From Enoplolaimus lenunculus (lineage: Eukaryota; Nematoda; Enoplea; Enoplida; Thoracostomopsidae), in assembly GCA_030248215.1 (NCBI GenBank), contig JASANG010000868.1, forward strand, positions 1 through 64,000: DNA of 64,000 nt. Reading direction: 5' to 3'. The notes beneath the pieces were generated by a model. It was given only the letters and a program-made list of their open reading frames with translations. It had not been told where the DNA came from and did not search any database. Numbering within the stretch: position 1 is the first letter of the stretch; each line of letters starts with the position of its first letter. Shown here one piece after another: positions 19,177-32,500 of this stretch. The translations under genes and the position numbers were made by a program.

Positions 19177-19429
19177 GTTCTACTACTCTGCTTAACAAGC
19201 TGTTGTATGCTTTTAAATTTCTTGACATGTTTTCTTTTAGTAATGGTTCCAAAACCAACTTTGTGCAACTGGGTTATAGTCATTTTAAGCTGCTGTAGTT
19301 TTGTGCAAAGGCTTTTTCACGGTTGGACCTGAACATACCTGACCGGGACCTGCTAAACCGGAACTTTTACCAAAAATCCCTTAACGTTCCTTAAAAGTTT
19401 TTGTATATCTGCAGTAATGGGTTTGCGTG

Positions 19430-19590
19430 ACGGCGAATGTAACCGTAATTGTAACCGTAATTTTAACCGCGTCTGTAGCATCGATTTTAGCTGCGTGTGT
19501 AGCTGAAATTTTAACCGTGTCTGTAACCACAATTCTAGTCGGAACTTAAACCGCAAAACAGTGCACGCAAATGCGATCGCGATTGCGGTT
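19430..19590. repeat. Short minisatellite (TTTTAACCGTGTCTGTAACC-like)
   Basis: Degenerate units of about 18-24 bp containing TAACCGTAAT and CGTGTCTGTA alternate for 160 bp. A GATCGC/GCGATC-rich stretch follows to 19640. The next 195 bp before the SLC5 start must hold its promoter and 5' leader, but I see no clear core element. Confidence 0.6.
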
Positions 19591-19835
19591 GTTGCGTCCA
19601 CGTCTACATTGCGGTTGCATGCGATCGCTCGTCGAACCGCGTTTGGGTCGCTCGCGGTTGCACTTAATTAGGTCCGCGACTGTAGATAAACAACACCAAC
19701 AATAGCATAACACAATAGAACCCAAGTGAATTTTAAAGCATTGCCGTAATATCTCTGCTCCAAGAAGTGATAATAGCCCTCAACCTCCTGTCTAAATACT
19801 GATTTTCACCACCACAAATCAAACACCAATTCAAA

Positions 19836-22800
19836 ATGACAACTTCATCATTTGACACTATCGACTACGCGTTATTCGCCACAACACTGGTCGCATCAGC
19901 AAGTGTCGGGTTGTTCTTTTCATGTCGCGATCGGATCAAAGGCACCGCCGAGACTCCAAAACAAATCCTAATGGGCAACAACAATATGCCCGTGATCCCA
20001 ACCGCCCTATCGTTACTGACCTCATTTCTGTCTGGTGTGACATTACTCGCAATGCCAGCAGAAGTTTATCAGTGCGGTACGTAAGTTTGGTTACAATTCC
20101 AATTTAATTTCCCACATATGAGCCTACTACTGTAGCAGGTTATTAAAAGGCCATATTCTCAAATGCTCGTGACTGCGTGCAGCGCGCTACTAGTTTCCCT
20201 ATGATAATAGTGGATTAGACAGTTTGAAACACCTAATAATATAATTACTTTCGTTTTGCCGAACCATGATGGAGGTTAAATTTGTTATTAATCAACTTGC
20301 AACATCGTAAAAGATATGCGAACAACATTTTATTGCTTAAAGCCCTTAATCGCACTACTGGGTACGTATTTAATACACCGATAAGTCGGCAAAAAGACAT
20401 TGAAGAATAAAAATGAATACTACTTAAGATGTACCAAATTGTACCAAATTAATGCCATTGGGCTTACTTAACAAATATACATTAATGCCAAATATATTAC
20501 TGAAAAAATGCATAATTGCCGCCACTGTTATTTCGAGTGACTTATAGGGCATATTATGGTGATACTTTTTTATATTTGAAGCACATACTAAAAATTCCGT
20601 ACGTTTCTAACATTAAGATAATGTATAACGATATTGTACTAAATATACTAAATAACAATCTGCGTTCCAATTTTAACACCTAAACTAGATACAATAACGC
20701 TTTTAATTTCAGGCGTTCTAATCTGGTTCTCCCGAATCACTGGGTCACTATTCGCTCTCGCACTCGCGTACTTCGTAGTCCTACCTATATTTTTCAACCT
20801 TCGCCCTACATCAGTGTATCAATACTTCGAAAACCGCTATTCATCCAGATGGCTTAGACGGCTGGCCGCTACTTTGTATAATGCTTTCATGCTGTTCTAC
20901 ATGGCCGTAGTGTTATACGCACCTGCAGTAGCCCTTAGCGGGATCACATCAACTCCTGCCTGGCTATACGTCATCGCCGTAGGCCTGGTCTGCGTTGTGT
21001 ACACAGCCTATGGCGGACTCAAAGCTGTAGTCTGGGCGGACAGTCTCCAAGCGCTCATTATGTTCACTGGGGTCCTTTGTTTATTTTTCAAAGGTGCCGT
21101 CGATGCCGGGGGCTTACACCACGTATTTACAACAGCACTTAAAAGTGGTCGCTTTAAGGGCATCGGCAATTTTGACCCAAACCCATTTCAATATATGACA
21201 TTTTGGACAGCTCTATGCGGCGGTGTTTGTTTTTGGTTTTCACTGCTTACATTTAACCAGATAGCAATTCAACGCTATTTAAGTTTGCCTGATTTGCATG
21301 CTGCTCGTCATGTTGTACTTATTAATGTTCCTACATATTTGACACTAATAACGTTTGCCGATTTACTAGGCCTGGTTATGTACGCATACTATGAACATTG
21401 TGATCCGTTACTTTCTGGTTATGTGACAACCAAAGATCAAATAGTAATCAAATTCGCAACCGAAGTATTCCAAGGTTTGCCAGGAATGCCCGGCGTGTTT
21501 ATTGCTTGTTTGTTTAGCGGTACACTGAGTACTGTGTCAAGGTAAGTAGCCGCCTGGCAGGAATTATGGCTGAAAAGCACAACATAATAGCTACATATAT
21601 CTAACACTGTTAAAGAGTTCAGATAGTTCGGCTGATCCCGATTTTTGGAGTCATGGCTGATACATTGACTAAAATGTACCAAACACTATTAAAATATCTG
21701 AACTCTTTAACAGACTAACATGGTCCAAACATGGATACATCCTAACTATAGTCGCAGCATACAGTACTCTAACACCCCTTGGCTAAATATAACAAATTTT
21801 ACACCATATTTAAGTATTGACAACCACGCTTGCAAAACAAAACATAACCCCAATAAATCCAGTGCATTTTAACAACGCAATTGAAATTGAAGAGGTTACC
21901 GCATCTCAATAATTTAGCAAAAATTTTATTCACATGATTTGGTCACAACACCCACGATATATAACCTTTTCAACTGCCTACCATTACTTCCATTCCAGTG
22001 GTATCAACTCAATGGCCGCGGTTACCTGGGAAGACTACTTCAAATATCGCTACAACAGTCGTTTAAGCACACAGCGTCAAGTTCAACTCTTAAAGGTTAT
22101 CGCATCCGCCTACGGTATCCTAGCAATCGGCCTTGCATTTCTTTGCCAACCACTTGGCGGAATTGTCAAATCATTGCTTTCAGTAATGGGCGCCACAGCT
22201 GGTCCTTTGGTCGGTCTTTTCCTCTTGGGTATGATATTTCCTCAAGCAAACCGCAACGGAGCATTCATTGGTGTTGGGGTTAGCTTCGCAATTACCCTAT
22301 GGATTTCAATCGGAAACGCAATTTATCAACCATACGCCGATTATAGCATGCCACTTTCAACTAATGCATGTGCGAGCATTTCACACGCTATCGATGACTT
22401 CAAACCTGCGTTACTGAACGCCACCTACGAATCCAACTTAAATTTGGCTGCAACCACTAACATAGCCACACTTGAGGCTCAACAAAAATTAATCAGCAAC
22501 AACTTAACTCAAGTGTATCGAAATAGCTTCGAACATCAACAGAACTCGCCCCTAGAGCCAGTAATCTACCATCACGATCCAATGTCTCCCCTAACCGGGT
22601 TCGCTACCATATATGCCATGTCCGACATATTATTCACATTCTTGGGTGCCGTCCTCGTTATTATTGTTGGACTTCTGTTCAGTTATTTAATCAAAGATAA
22701 ACGAAACGTTGTTCGCTTACAATTATTGACTGTAATGTCACTTAAACGCCACGTTGACGCAGTGCATGCAAATGAAACTTTCGATGATTACGAAGAGGAG

Positions 22801-22854
22801 AATGATGAGAATATGCAAGAACTAGATTCTTTTTCGAATAAAAACGTAAAATAA
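19836..22854 (+). CDS. SLC5-family sodium/solute cotransporter, three exons
   Basis: Exons 19836-20076, 20713-21541 and 21999-22854 join with consensus GT-AG sites and matching phases (1, 2) into about 641 residues, the usual SLC5 length. Family marks: LMGNNNMPVIPTALSLLTSF and FLSGVTLLAMPAEVYQCG near the N-terminus, TAYGGLKAVVWADSLQALIM in the middle, and ACLFSGTLSTVSSGINSMAA spanning the exon 2-3 junction. Hydrophobic stretches fit about 13 membrane spans. The last loop has N-glycosylation sites (NATYESN), and the tail is acidic and cytosolic. It resembles the SLC5A5/A6/A8 branch (iodide, multivitamin, monocarboxylate) more than the sugar carriers; the substrate is not decidable. It is antisense to TRRAP and 719 bp from its last visible exon. 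Confidence 0.88.
21607..21713. repeat. 19-bp perfect inverted repeat in SLC5 intron 2
   Basis: CTGTTAAAGAGTTCAGATA at 21607 pairs with its exact complement at 21695-21713, leaving a loop of 69 nt. It is probably a small MITE; a hairpin RNA is possible. Confidence 0.7.
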
Positions 22855-22863
22855 AGTATATCA

Positions 22864-22869
22864 AATAAA
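22864..22869 (+). terminator. Polyadenylation signal of the SLC5 gene
   Basis: AATAAA ten bases after the stop codon, in a run of AT-rich sequence. A second AATAAA overlaps the stop itself. From here to 23573 I see no exon on either strand. Confidence 0.5.
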
Positions 22870-23573
22870 AACTAACGCCATGAAAATACTGGTTTTCTAA
22901 ACTATTACATGTTTGTGAAAACTTTCGGTGTGAAATGTTTTTGGTTTGTTAACCTACTTTGGAATATTTGGACAGCAAAACAAATATAATGCGCCCTAAA
23001 ATGAACAGTTGCCGCAACACCAACAACCATAAAATCTATCCTACTAGCTAAATATTTGCAATACTTAAAACTGATGCTTTTCATATAAACAATCTTATCA
23101 AACTTTGGAACTTTGATATATCACCTCTCGCCAGCCCAAAATCGTTAAGAAGTAGTCCTGAATACGGTGCAAGAACTTACAAAACATCGCAGTTAGCAGT
23201 TTTTTCGATATGTCACGAGTTTCTGAATCTTGACATTTATATACGCTTGACGACCACGAGGAAATTGACGCATCTTGAAAACTGAAAACACCGCCATAAA
23301 TACAGTTAACAACAAGTAGCAGTCATATAAACTTCGAAACTTCATACCCGTAGTTCAGCCGAGATTCCAAGAAAAATTAATATACTGGTAAAAACTCAAC
23401 GTAAATTCCGACACCTCCCCAGAACCCAATGTGCAAATCTCGATCTATGTGCTATAAATGAACATTATAACAAATGCACCCTGTGGCGCACATATCCAGC
23501 AACACCGACAACGGGAATAAAGTAAAAAATCCTGAAAATTATACCGCGCCAAAAACCAAAAACTATCATTTAC

Positions 23574-26500
23574 TTTTGCTCTTTGAGAAACTGTTCAAAC
23601 GAACTAATATCGTACGCACGCACTAGTCCCAGTAGCGAAATACGAACAAAATTCCAATGGGTTTGGCGAACACCGAGGTCTGTATCAACATCGGACAGAA
23701 CACGTACGGCACACGCAATGCCAGTTTTCAAAGGAAGTGTAAACAAATTTTGTGGCTGATCTTCGTATGCGACTTGCAGTGATGGTATGATGTCGAACAT
23801 AGCAGTTTGTGAGTAAGTCAACTGAAACAAAGTTTTTCTTTTCTTGGTCCGTATTTTCAGATGTACATAGCACTTATCACCGGTTAGTGATAGGTCTTGC
23901 CACTTTCGAACCAGCTAATGAACATATTAAAAATTCCGCTGTTTTTGAACACATTTCGTCAGTTCTAAAACCTGCCACAAGCTGGTGATATGTGCTATGT
24001 ACATTTGAAATGTGGGCCCATAGAAATAATACTAGTGCTCGCATTAAATGGGTCGCTGAGAAGCGATATGAGTGTCGTGCGACGGCGCTCGTTGCTACTC
24101 GTCACTGTACGCTGTCGTACACGAGATTATTTATTCATGTGCAAGGAAACTTAACATAATCGAACTACATCAGTAAAGTAGTTAATATCAGCCATTTTAC
24201 TGCAATACACTCTAACGCTGAACTTAAGTTGGAAAAAATTGCTGTGAAAACTTTATACGTAACTGGCAGGGTCCCCCCCGATATAACGAAATACCGAAGC
24301 CAAATGCAGATCTGATTCAATACGTGAATCGGATAGCGAAAAATATCAGATTTCATAACCGGAACACAAAGCCCACGCTACACCCGAGTCCAAAACTTTT
24401 TAGAAGACAGTTTATGTTTAATTACAGATTGGATTGACTTACATGTTGTGGTTCAATCAACATTTTCCGATTAGAGCCTCCAAATTTGCCCAAAATACGA
24501 AAGGCAACCGTTGCTGCTTGATCGTTTGATGAGCTCACTGTGCTCCACAAGGCTTGCATAAGTGGTGCACGAACTGGCGCTATGTGATCATACAAGAAGT
24601 CTGGTTGTAAGTTGTCGACGCAAAGTTCGAGCGTGCGTAAACCCTAAAATATCTCAACAGACAGGATGCTTAAACTACAATTTCAAAGTTGCTGCTAAAC
24701 AACTGAATTTTGTACGGAAATCTACATTACGTTTAATTAGCCAGAACTATAAGTATGAGTTTCAAAAATACAAATAAAAAACAACCATAGCAACTATTCG
24801 GTAGCCAACAACCTGATACACATTTTTGTGAACCTTGGTCGCAAAACTGGTTTCAGTGGCGCCAATAAGTCACATGCCTATCCTTAGAGTTTACAAGGCT
24901 TGTGGATTGCAACTCGATGAAAACCTCCGCACTTTCGCAGCAGGACCATGTCGCACGAAAAGGGCACTAATTTAAATCTCACTTCCCGGAGACACTGAGA
25001 ATACCTGGATTATCAAGAACCTACAACCGGAAAAATAATATTACCGACCAAATTTATATTACTTAACAGATGACGGTAGAAAATTTTAAAAATTCATCTT
25101 GAGTACTGCCAAATATAACGGCAACGCCGGCCAATGTACAGACCAGAGCCATAACAGTAGTATAAGCATACTCTTAAGGCTAACTTTAACCGTAAGAATA
25201 CGCCTAAGCAGTCCAATGAAAAAACGGTCCGCCCTGATCTGTACATGGGCCGCAACGCCTAAAGTAAGAACCGCAAGAACCAAAACACCAGGAAACATAC
25301 CTGAGTAACCAACGTGGGAGACCCATTCAATGCAGCGACTAATGGATCCATAAGCATCGGCAGATACGGTAACAGCGAGGACAAGCGTACAGGAACAGTC
25401 AAGCACAATTCGACAAATAGTTCACGCATTTGCTGTCGGTGCACCTCACCTTGCCGAACGTTCAAACCTAAACGATCCAAACAATAAAAGCATGGTAATA
25501 TCGAATAAAATATCGCATAATTAAAATATCAAAATTATTAAATCGCTAAATTAGACCCCGAAAAATCACCTGTTTTAAATTAATCAGCATGTGCTTAAAA
25601 TTATAACAATTTACTTTGCAATAAATTCGGTAACAACGGCAGAAACTCTTGATACAGCAAATCGTGCGTCCCACCGCCAATGCTGCGAAACAAAGCTCGA
25701 AGAAGCAAAAAGTAATTGTGCGGTTCTTTCGCGGTGAGTGCCAGCGCCATTGAACGGTGTACCAAGGTTCGCAAATGTGGCTGAAGCAGAAATTACTGCA
25801 TTTCCTATATATTAAACAGACAAATAAATAATTTTGCATCACTTGCAACAAAAAGTACACCACACTTAAATTTAACGGTACAAATCAGTTTAGCATGCGG
25901 ATTGTTAGTTACGACTTATTTGAACACGCAAACTGGCCGTCGCCGAAATATAAATTCCAAACTAATAATTACAGGTTCCGCTTGAAAAAAAATTAACCTA
26001 AATCCGAATGACAACTGCCAAAATTCTCAGTCTAGTAGGATTACAACGGCGGTAGCATTGGGAGGTAGCACTGGGAGGAACGCCAGTAGAAACGGCCGCC
26101 TACTCCATGGCCACCCATTTCTAAGCAAGTAAATGAATAAACTGTACGTCAACCATACCTAACACTACCAGGACCTTCATATGAAACATAGCAATCAAAC
26201 GCCAAGGGCAATGCAAAATATTTAAAATAATCGTGCACCAGTCTAACCTTCAGCACTGCTCCATTCTCTTGCGGAAACAAATTTACTGAACCAAACACCA
26301 ATTTAAAAAGTTTTAAATGCAAATTCGATCGGTCGCTTTTTTCTGAAATAAAACGAACTAATCATTAATTGCTATTATCTTTAAATTTTAACTTTACTCT
26401 TACGTTTTATTTTAAACAAACACCACATAGTTCAAAATAAAGATGTATTTTATTTGCATAATACTTTGACGTCAACGACTGAACGAAATTAATATATCTG

Positions 26501-29500
26501 AGTGCTGATACAAAGCTAAAATAACATATAATGTCGCAAGCCTCCCTCTGGCTACGGTTAAATTACAAAACCTCTAAGTGTCCGGTATTAAACACATACT
26601 TCCCATTTCAGTCATTCGATCTAGCAAATAGTTCGCTAAAATTGATGCAAACACCGGCGATGTTGCTACATTTGTCAGTAATCCATTTGGCACTATCTGA
26701 AAGCACAATAAAATCACATGGCGTAACGTGCACAAAACTTTTGTCTGGGAGAGATAAAAGCAGTAGTATAACGCGCCACGTCGGCTGGCAATTTCCCCTG
26801 GCAACATTTGCAAAAAACTCTGCTCGTTAAAAATTTTGGGGTGCATGGAGGGCCCTACCGCACGTCAAGTATCAGACGAGTTTGAAACTCACAATACCAA
26901 ATAGTTCGAAATAAATTAATCATTCAGAAACGCAATATTTTAAACAGCAGAACTCTTGGCTGGGTACGACACAGCATAACGCAATTCTGATTTAGGTCAC
27001 AATATTCTTTCATATAGTTTCGAAGAGGAAATACGCAAGTTTTAACATTCAAAATTTTAATAACGATGAAACTACATACCTGAAGCGCATAATTTTCGCT
27101 GATTCTCGACACAAGATACTGAAACACCGTATCAATCATTAAACACGTTGAGATAATATCTAACACAATGCTAATCATGATAAGTCTTAAGAGTTGCAAA
27201 CTTACGACAGAAAAAATGCAAGTTCAATCAACCTTTAACTACTTTTTACAGTTTGGTTCATTTTGTAATCTCTAAACTCACGTCAATATGTTCAGTGAAC
27301 AATTCTTTAAAATTCTGGATCGGCAACAATTGAAACTGAAAGACGAAAATTTCAACGTTACACACAACCATATTTTGTCGCGATATGGGTAAGTAAAATT
27401 ATAAAATTGGTAGGATTACAATTTTAGAGCTCACAACTAAACATACAAATAAAATAATGAAATCATTAAAGTGTACCATGAGCACACAATGGCATGTTAA
27501 CCATAATACCTATTGCCTAAGATAATCTGTACGTAATAAATAACGTTAGAGAAATATTGCCCTTACCACTCCTCCAAAGTGTTCCAATATATCTTTTTCG
27601 TCTTTAGTTCTCACGGAAGAGGTTCTGAATGCAAAATACATATATAACATTCGCAATAGAATACAAAAATGCCCAGATTGACGTCATGTCGTTATAAACA
27701 CTATCCGAAACATTCTCACTACAAAACAACACTGAGCAGGTATCCAACGAATTAAATTTCGCCAGGACAGGAACACGAGTAGATTTTTCGCAGGAACAGA
27801 AACAGGAACTAGAATTTGAAATAAATTTCATCAGCGAATTACTGTAGTTAGACTTTTTAGAAAACATGCCAAAAATAGCTTAAGCGATTTTGCAGCTATA
27901 AAATCGTCAGGTTTTGGGAAAACACATCAAAAACAGTTTATTTACAAAATTGAACTAATTGCAAAAACACTCATTTCGAAATCAAAAATTTTCCAAATAC
28001 AAAGTTTCCAATATTTAAATCATTATAAATAATTTGGCTCAAAACCGTAAAAAATCCCGTTCCTGCATCTTTGAATGTATTGTAGGAACAGAAACAAGAA
28101 CAGAAATTTGATTTTTGCAGGAATTCCGGCCGGAACAGGAATAACGATTAAGCCCTGCTATTGAGCCATCGGAATGACACGCGCTGAAAACTTTGACATG
28201 TGCTTCGACAAAAATTTTGTAAAAAATCTACAGCTTACAAACTTTCAGGGAGAAGCAGCACCGGTATTAATAGTAAACCCCATCGGTTGACTTTCATTAA
28301 CTGTAAAAACTCACGGTTGTGAACGCTGATACGAACTAGGATTTGAGCCAGGAATTATTGTATAAATATCCAATGAGATTAGACCATACTTCAGCAGTCG
28401 GTTGAAAACACTTAACTCACGAAGGCTTTGCATTTTGTTCTGTACGTATCCACCAGTGTCAGCTACAAAAAATATTTAGAAATTAAGTACGTACCAGCAA
28501 GTAGCACGAATTCAAATTGCTTATGCTCCGAACCTTGAAAAATCAAACGATACTTTAGAGGTGTAAAATAAACAAATGGTATAACCATCGTTCAAAATAA
28601 AACTTCTAAAAGCACAAAAAATTTATTTCAGCTTGACACCAACCTTGCATCACGGGCAAATTCGTCAGGCCCCATCCGACTGCTTTAACACCACAAACCA
28701 ATGTTTTAACCAAATTTCTACAATCGTTCACACTATAGCGCCTGTACGGATTTGGAAAGCCATATCGCAACTGGAACGCACAGAAATCAACAATCGAATC
28801 AAACGTACATAAACCGCTATGGTGCCTGATCGAATATCTTCCGAAAACCCCACCAGTACACAAGCTGTCTATATGTGATATGCAGGCCCTATATTGCAGT
28901 AACAAACTACTTCGCAATAATCTACCTCCCTTATACAAGTACATAGAACACTAAGTAACACGTATCCCACCATTGCTCTCTCCTCCTCCTTCCACAGAAG
29001 CGGCTGCTTAGTATACGCCACAGATCACAATATATACATACAATAAAAAACCAACCACAGTATCAGATTCATTTTTCGTCGATCCCGAACTATCTCCAGC
29101 ACCTCCTCCGCTAAGATCGTCACCATCGTTTCCGCTAGCAACACCCGTCGCATTTGGCTTTGCCGCTTCATCTTTTTTCGAAGTATCACCAGTGCTACTC
29201 GCTTCCCCAACCGCAAACTTATCCACTGAACTCTGACTGGATTCACCGCTAGATTGAGATCCACCTGGCGACGGTATATTTTCGCTAAAATGGACAATAA
29301 TTGACAAACCATTTCCGTTGGTGCAAACGAGATTTTGACTAACAAAAGAAACAGAACATTTAAATGCTAAAATTAAATAAGCAGCGGTGAAAAATTGCAT
29401 TGAACTATGCGTACACTGTACAATTAATGTTCATGCCACTACAAGCTTATTTCCATCGCCAGATAATGTCTGTTTTTAAACAGTCCTAAGGTATTAGAAA

Positions 29501-32500
29501 CTTGAGAAGACTCTTAGTTATGTGAATATTGTATGTTAAATCAAAAATGATTCAAAGTGTAAACGTATTTAAAAAATCGTAAAAACGTAAACAAAAAACA
29601 GTCGAGCATTGAACGTTGTGTTTTAACAAAAATAAAATATATGTAAACAAAAATAGTTTGAGCAATGAAATTGTGACATTTGACAAGCACCTCCATCTCA
29701 CCGTGCCCTACCATACAATGTATGGTGGTACGTGCCAACTAAAAATATAAGAAATCATGACACATAGAGCTACAGGCGTTACTGCCATGGGGTCCTAAAA
29801 TAAAAATCCTCAAAAATAATGTTAACAGTGTGTATTTCGAAAAGAAAACAGCTGAAATTAATTTAATGTTCCTAGGTGGCTCATGAACGCAGGTCATAAA
29901 TGTATTAATGATGTATAGCCAGTAGCCAATTATGTATGAATTCATTTACGTTTGGCATCGTAAAATAAATAGGAAATTACAGCATAACTTGTTTACTCCT
30001 CGTATTATATAGTCCACACTTTCTCGATATTTCAATAATATAAGTTTCTTTCGGATACTGTTACGAAAATGATGTAAACAGTATTTTACCGTAAGTTCGA
30101 AGTTTAAGTATTTTAAAGAACCTCGCTAAATTCAAGACAAAGTCTTCACGAACATTACAAACTTTACTATATCTCAAAATTTATGAATAAATCGCTGCGT
30201 TAAACACTGCACATGCTAAATTAGCACGAAAAAGAATTAAAATTTTTGCGATAATCGCACATATCATAGGGACACGGTAGTGTCACTATTATATGTTTCT
30301 TCCAAAAGTGTTCACGTCTCTCTTATGTTTCGATCAAAAGTCTATTATTTCTACTATTATATATACAAACGTATGTCATTCAAGATCATGGTAACCGGTG
30401 TTCATTCGCTATATTTAAAGAAAATTTGTCGAAGTATTAAACGTAAACGTTTTCATAAGATCGGAACCGCAAAATTTCGCATTGGTATTTGGATTAAAAT
30501 CTTGTCGCAAGGTGTTCTACAGAGTCGTATATTGTAACAGTCCAATTTCTTATGTGCTACATAAGTTACCTCAACCATATACGTTAAGCTATTTATTTAA
30601 CGAAAATACTATTGTTTAGTACGTATATATGCGAAACATGTTGAGTGGACAATTACGAAAAACATTGGCTTATATGATTACAAATTAGTAATAACATAGC
30701 TAGTTTTGGTGAAGGTACGGTAGATCGACCCCCCTAGAAACTGTAAGATTATGTGATTTTCCGACGTATTTGAGGCAGCTGATTTCAAATCTGTTATTTA
30801 TATTCTTGTAGGCCCGCTGGTTAAAAAAATATGCGCTTTCAAAGTCTCAGCCCATTTTGTAAACAAAAACACCGGTCAAGTGCACCTGTGGCTGAGTGGT
30901 ATGATGTTCACATACCACGGCGTTTTTTCAGCTTTTGGGTCGCGGGTTCAAGTCCAACTGGGGGAACTAAAAATTGAAATTTTATGTGTATTTTATGTGA
31001 TTTTCCGACGTATTTGAGGCAGCTGATTTCAAATCTGTTATTTATATCCTTGCAGGTCCGTTAGTTAAAAAAATATGCGCTTTCAAAGTTTCAGCCCATC
31101 TTATATGTAGTATATACAATGTAAACAAAAACACCGGTCAAGTGCACCTGTGGCTGAGTGGTATGATGTTCACATACCACGGCGTTTTTTCAGCTTTTGG
31201 GTCGCGGGTTCAAGTCGTACTGGGGGAACTAAAAATTGAAATTTTATGTGTATTTTTACCAAAGCGCGTTTTTGAAAACGTAGACGTAACATCAAGCTGT
31301 CGAAAACTGTTTTAGAGCGAAGTCGAACGCTAATTTAATGCTGAATCTTTATAATGTAAAACCTTTCTCTTGATTCAAGTTGTGGTGGTTCAGGCCGGAG
31401 TGGCACCCACTGCATCCGCCAGTGGTATGAGAGACACTTTTTATTTAATTCGTAGTAGGTGCCTAGATTTTACATTCGCGTGGGTTTTTTTTTTCTAAAC
31501 CTAGATTTACATTTAAGCTCAAAGTTTACCCGTAAAGTACAGATGTCAGTTTTGATTTACTGCTCGATGTATTATTGGTAGCACCAAGTTGAGCACTGAA
31601 ATGTCCAAAACTCGGTTTAGAATATTTGAAAAAATTTTGACGTGCAAAATTAACACCATTAATTTAATAAGGTTCCCAAAGCAAGCAGTCTCTTTCAAAA
31701 ACGTGACGCTCGAACACAGCGGGCTCTCATTATAGTATGAACCGGCCCAGATTTTTCAGGCCCACGCCTGGCCGCCTTAGTTTTTCGTTTTCGAAAAGAA
31801 AACAAGAATAAGTTACAAAGCAAACCTTTTAGTTGCGGATTCGCAGTTTTGACTGGGGATGGAATTGCATTATTAGAATTTCTTGCACAATTAAGAGGAA
31901 ACGAACAAAAGTGTGTTTAAAAAATTTTCCACGTCCGCATGTTGATGCAAATGCGTATTCAGCATCTTTCACAAAATATTTGTTGCAGCCATAATTTTAA
32001 ATGCTGCGCATTCCAATTATAAATTTAACGCAATTCATGTGTGCAATACAAAATTGAAAGTATCGGAATCAGTATTCTTCCAAAATACCGATTACAATAC
32101 CGATACCGATGTATTGGTTCTACACTACTATGCAGCATAAAATCAGTTTTCACTAGAGCAAGTACTTATCAATTGTATTGATTTTCTATTTGAATTCAAA
32201 CAATTTATATGAATTAAAATATATTAGCATTATAAATTGAGCGAGTTACCTATTAAATAAAAATTAAATTAGGAAAGCGCGACTTTTGTGATTGTGAAAA
32301 TGTAGTTTTTAATTTTCATGGAAATATAGCTTAACAGTTCTAAAACAATTATAACGTGAGTATATATGACTTTAAATTTGACTTTTTCGCACTTAAGGTA
32401 AATTTACATCAAATTTCTTCCTAAAGCTTAGAAACTAGAATGAAAAGTGCCCCGATGTGGCCATAGAAAACGATATGTTTCGGTAGTAAGATTTTTAGTT

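Noticed and set aside
23571-23582. TRRAP ending here as a short natural isoform (stop right after the exon)
   Set aside because: The stop lies just inside a good donor (AAAA|GTAAAT), and no polyadenylation signal follows on the minus strand, so an ordinary intron is more likely.
25086-25406. 106-codon minus-strand frame beginning at 25406
   Set aside because: It is a different frame of the TRRAP exon 25467-25301, which matches TRRAP in its own frame.
29541-29738. Minus-strand frame containing [11 protein letters not shown] as the missing TRRAP exon
   Set aside because: The resemblance to the TRRAP segment EVFVLKFHTIA is partial, and the splice phase does not fit the exon before it.
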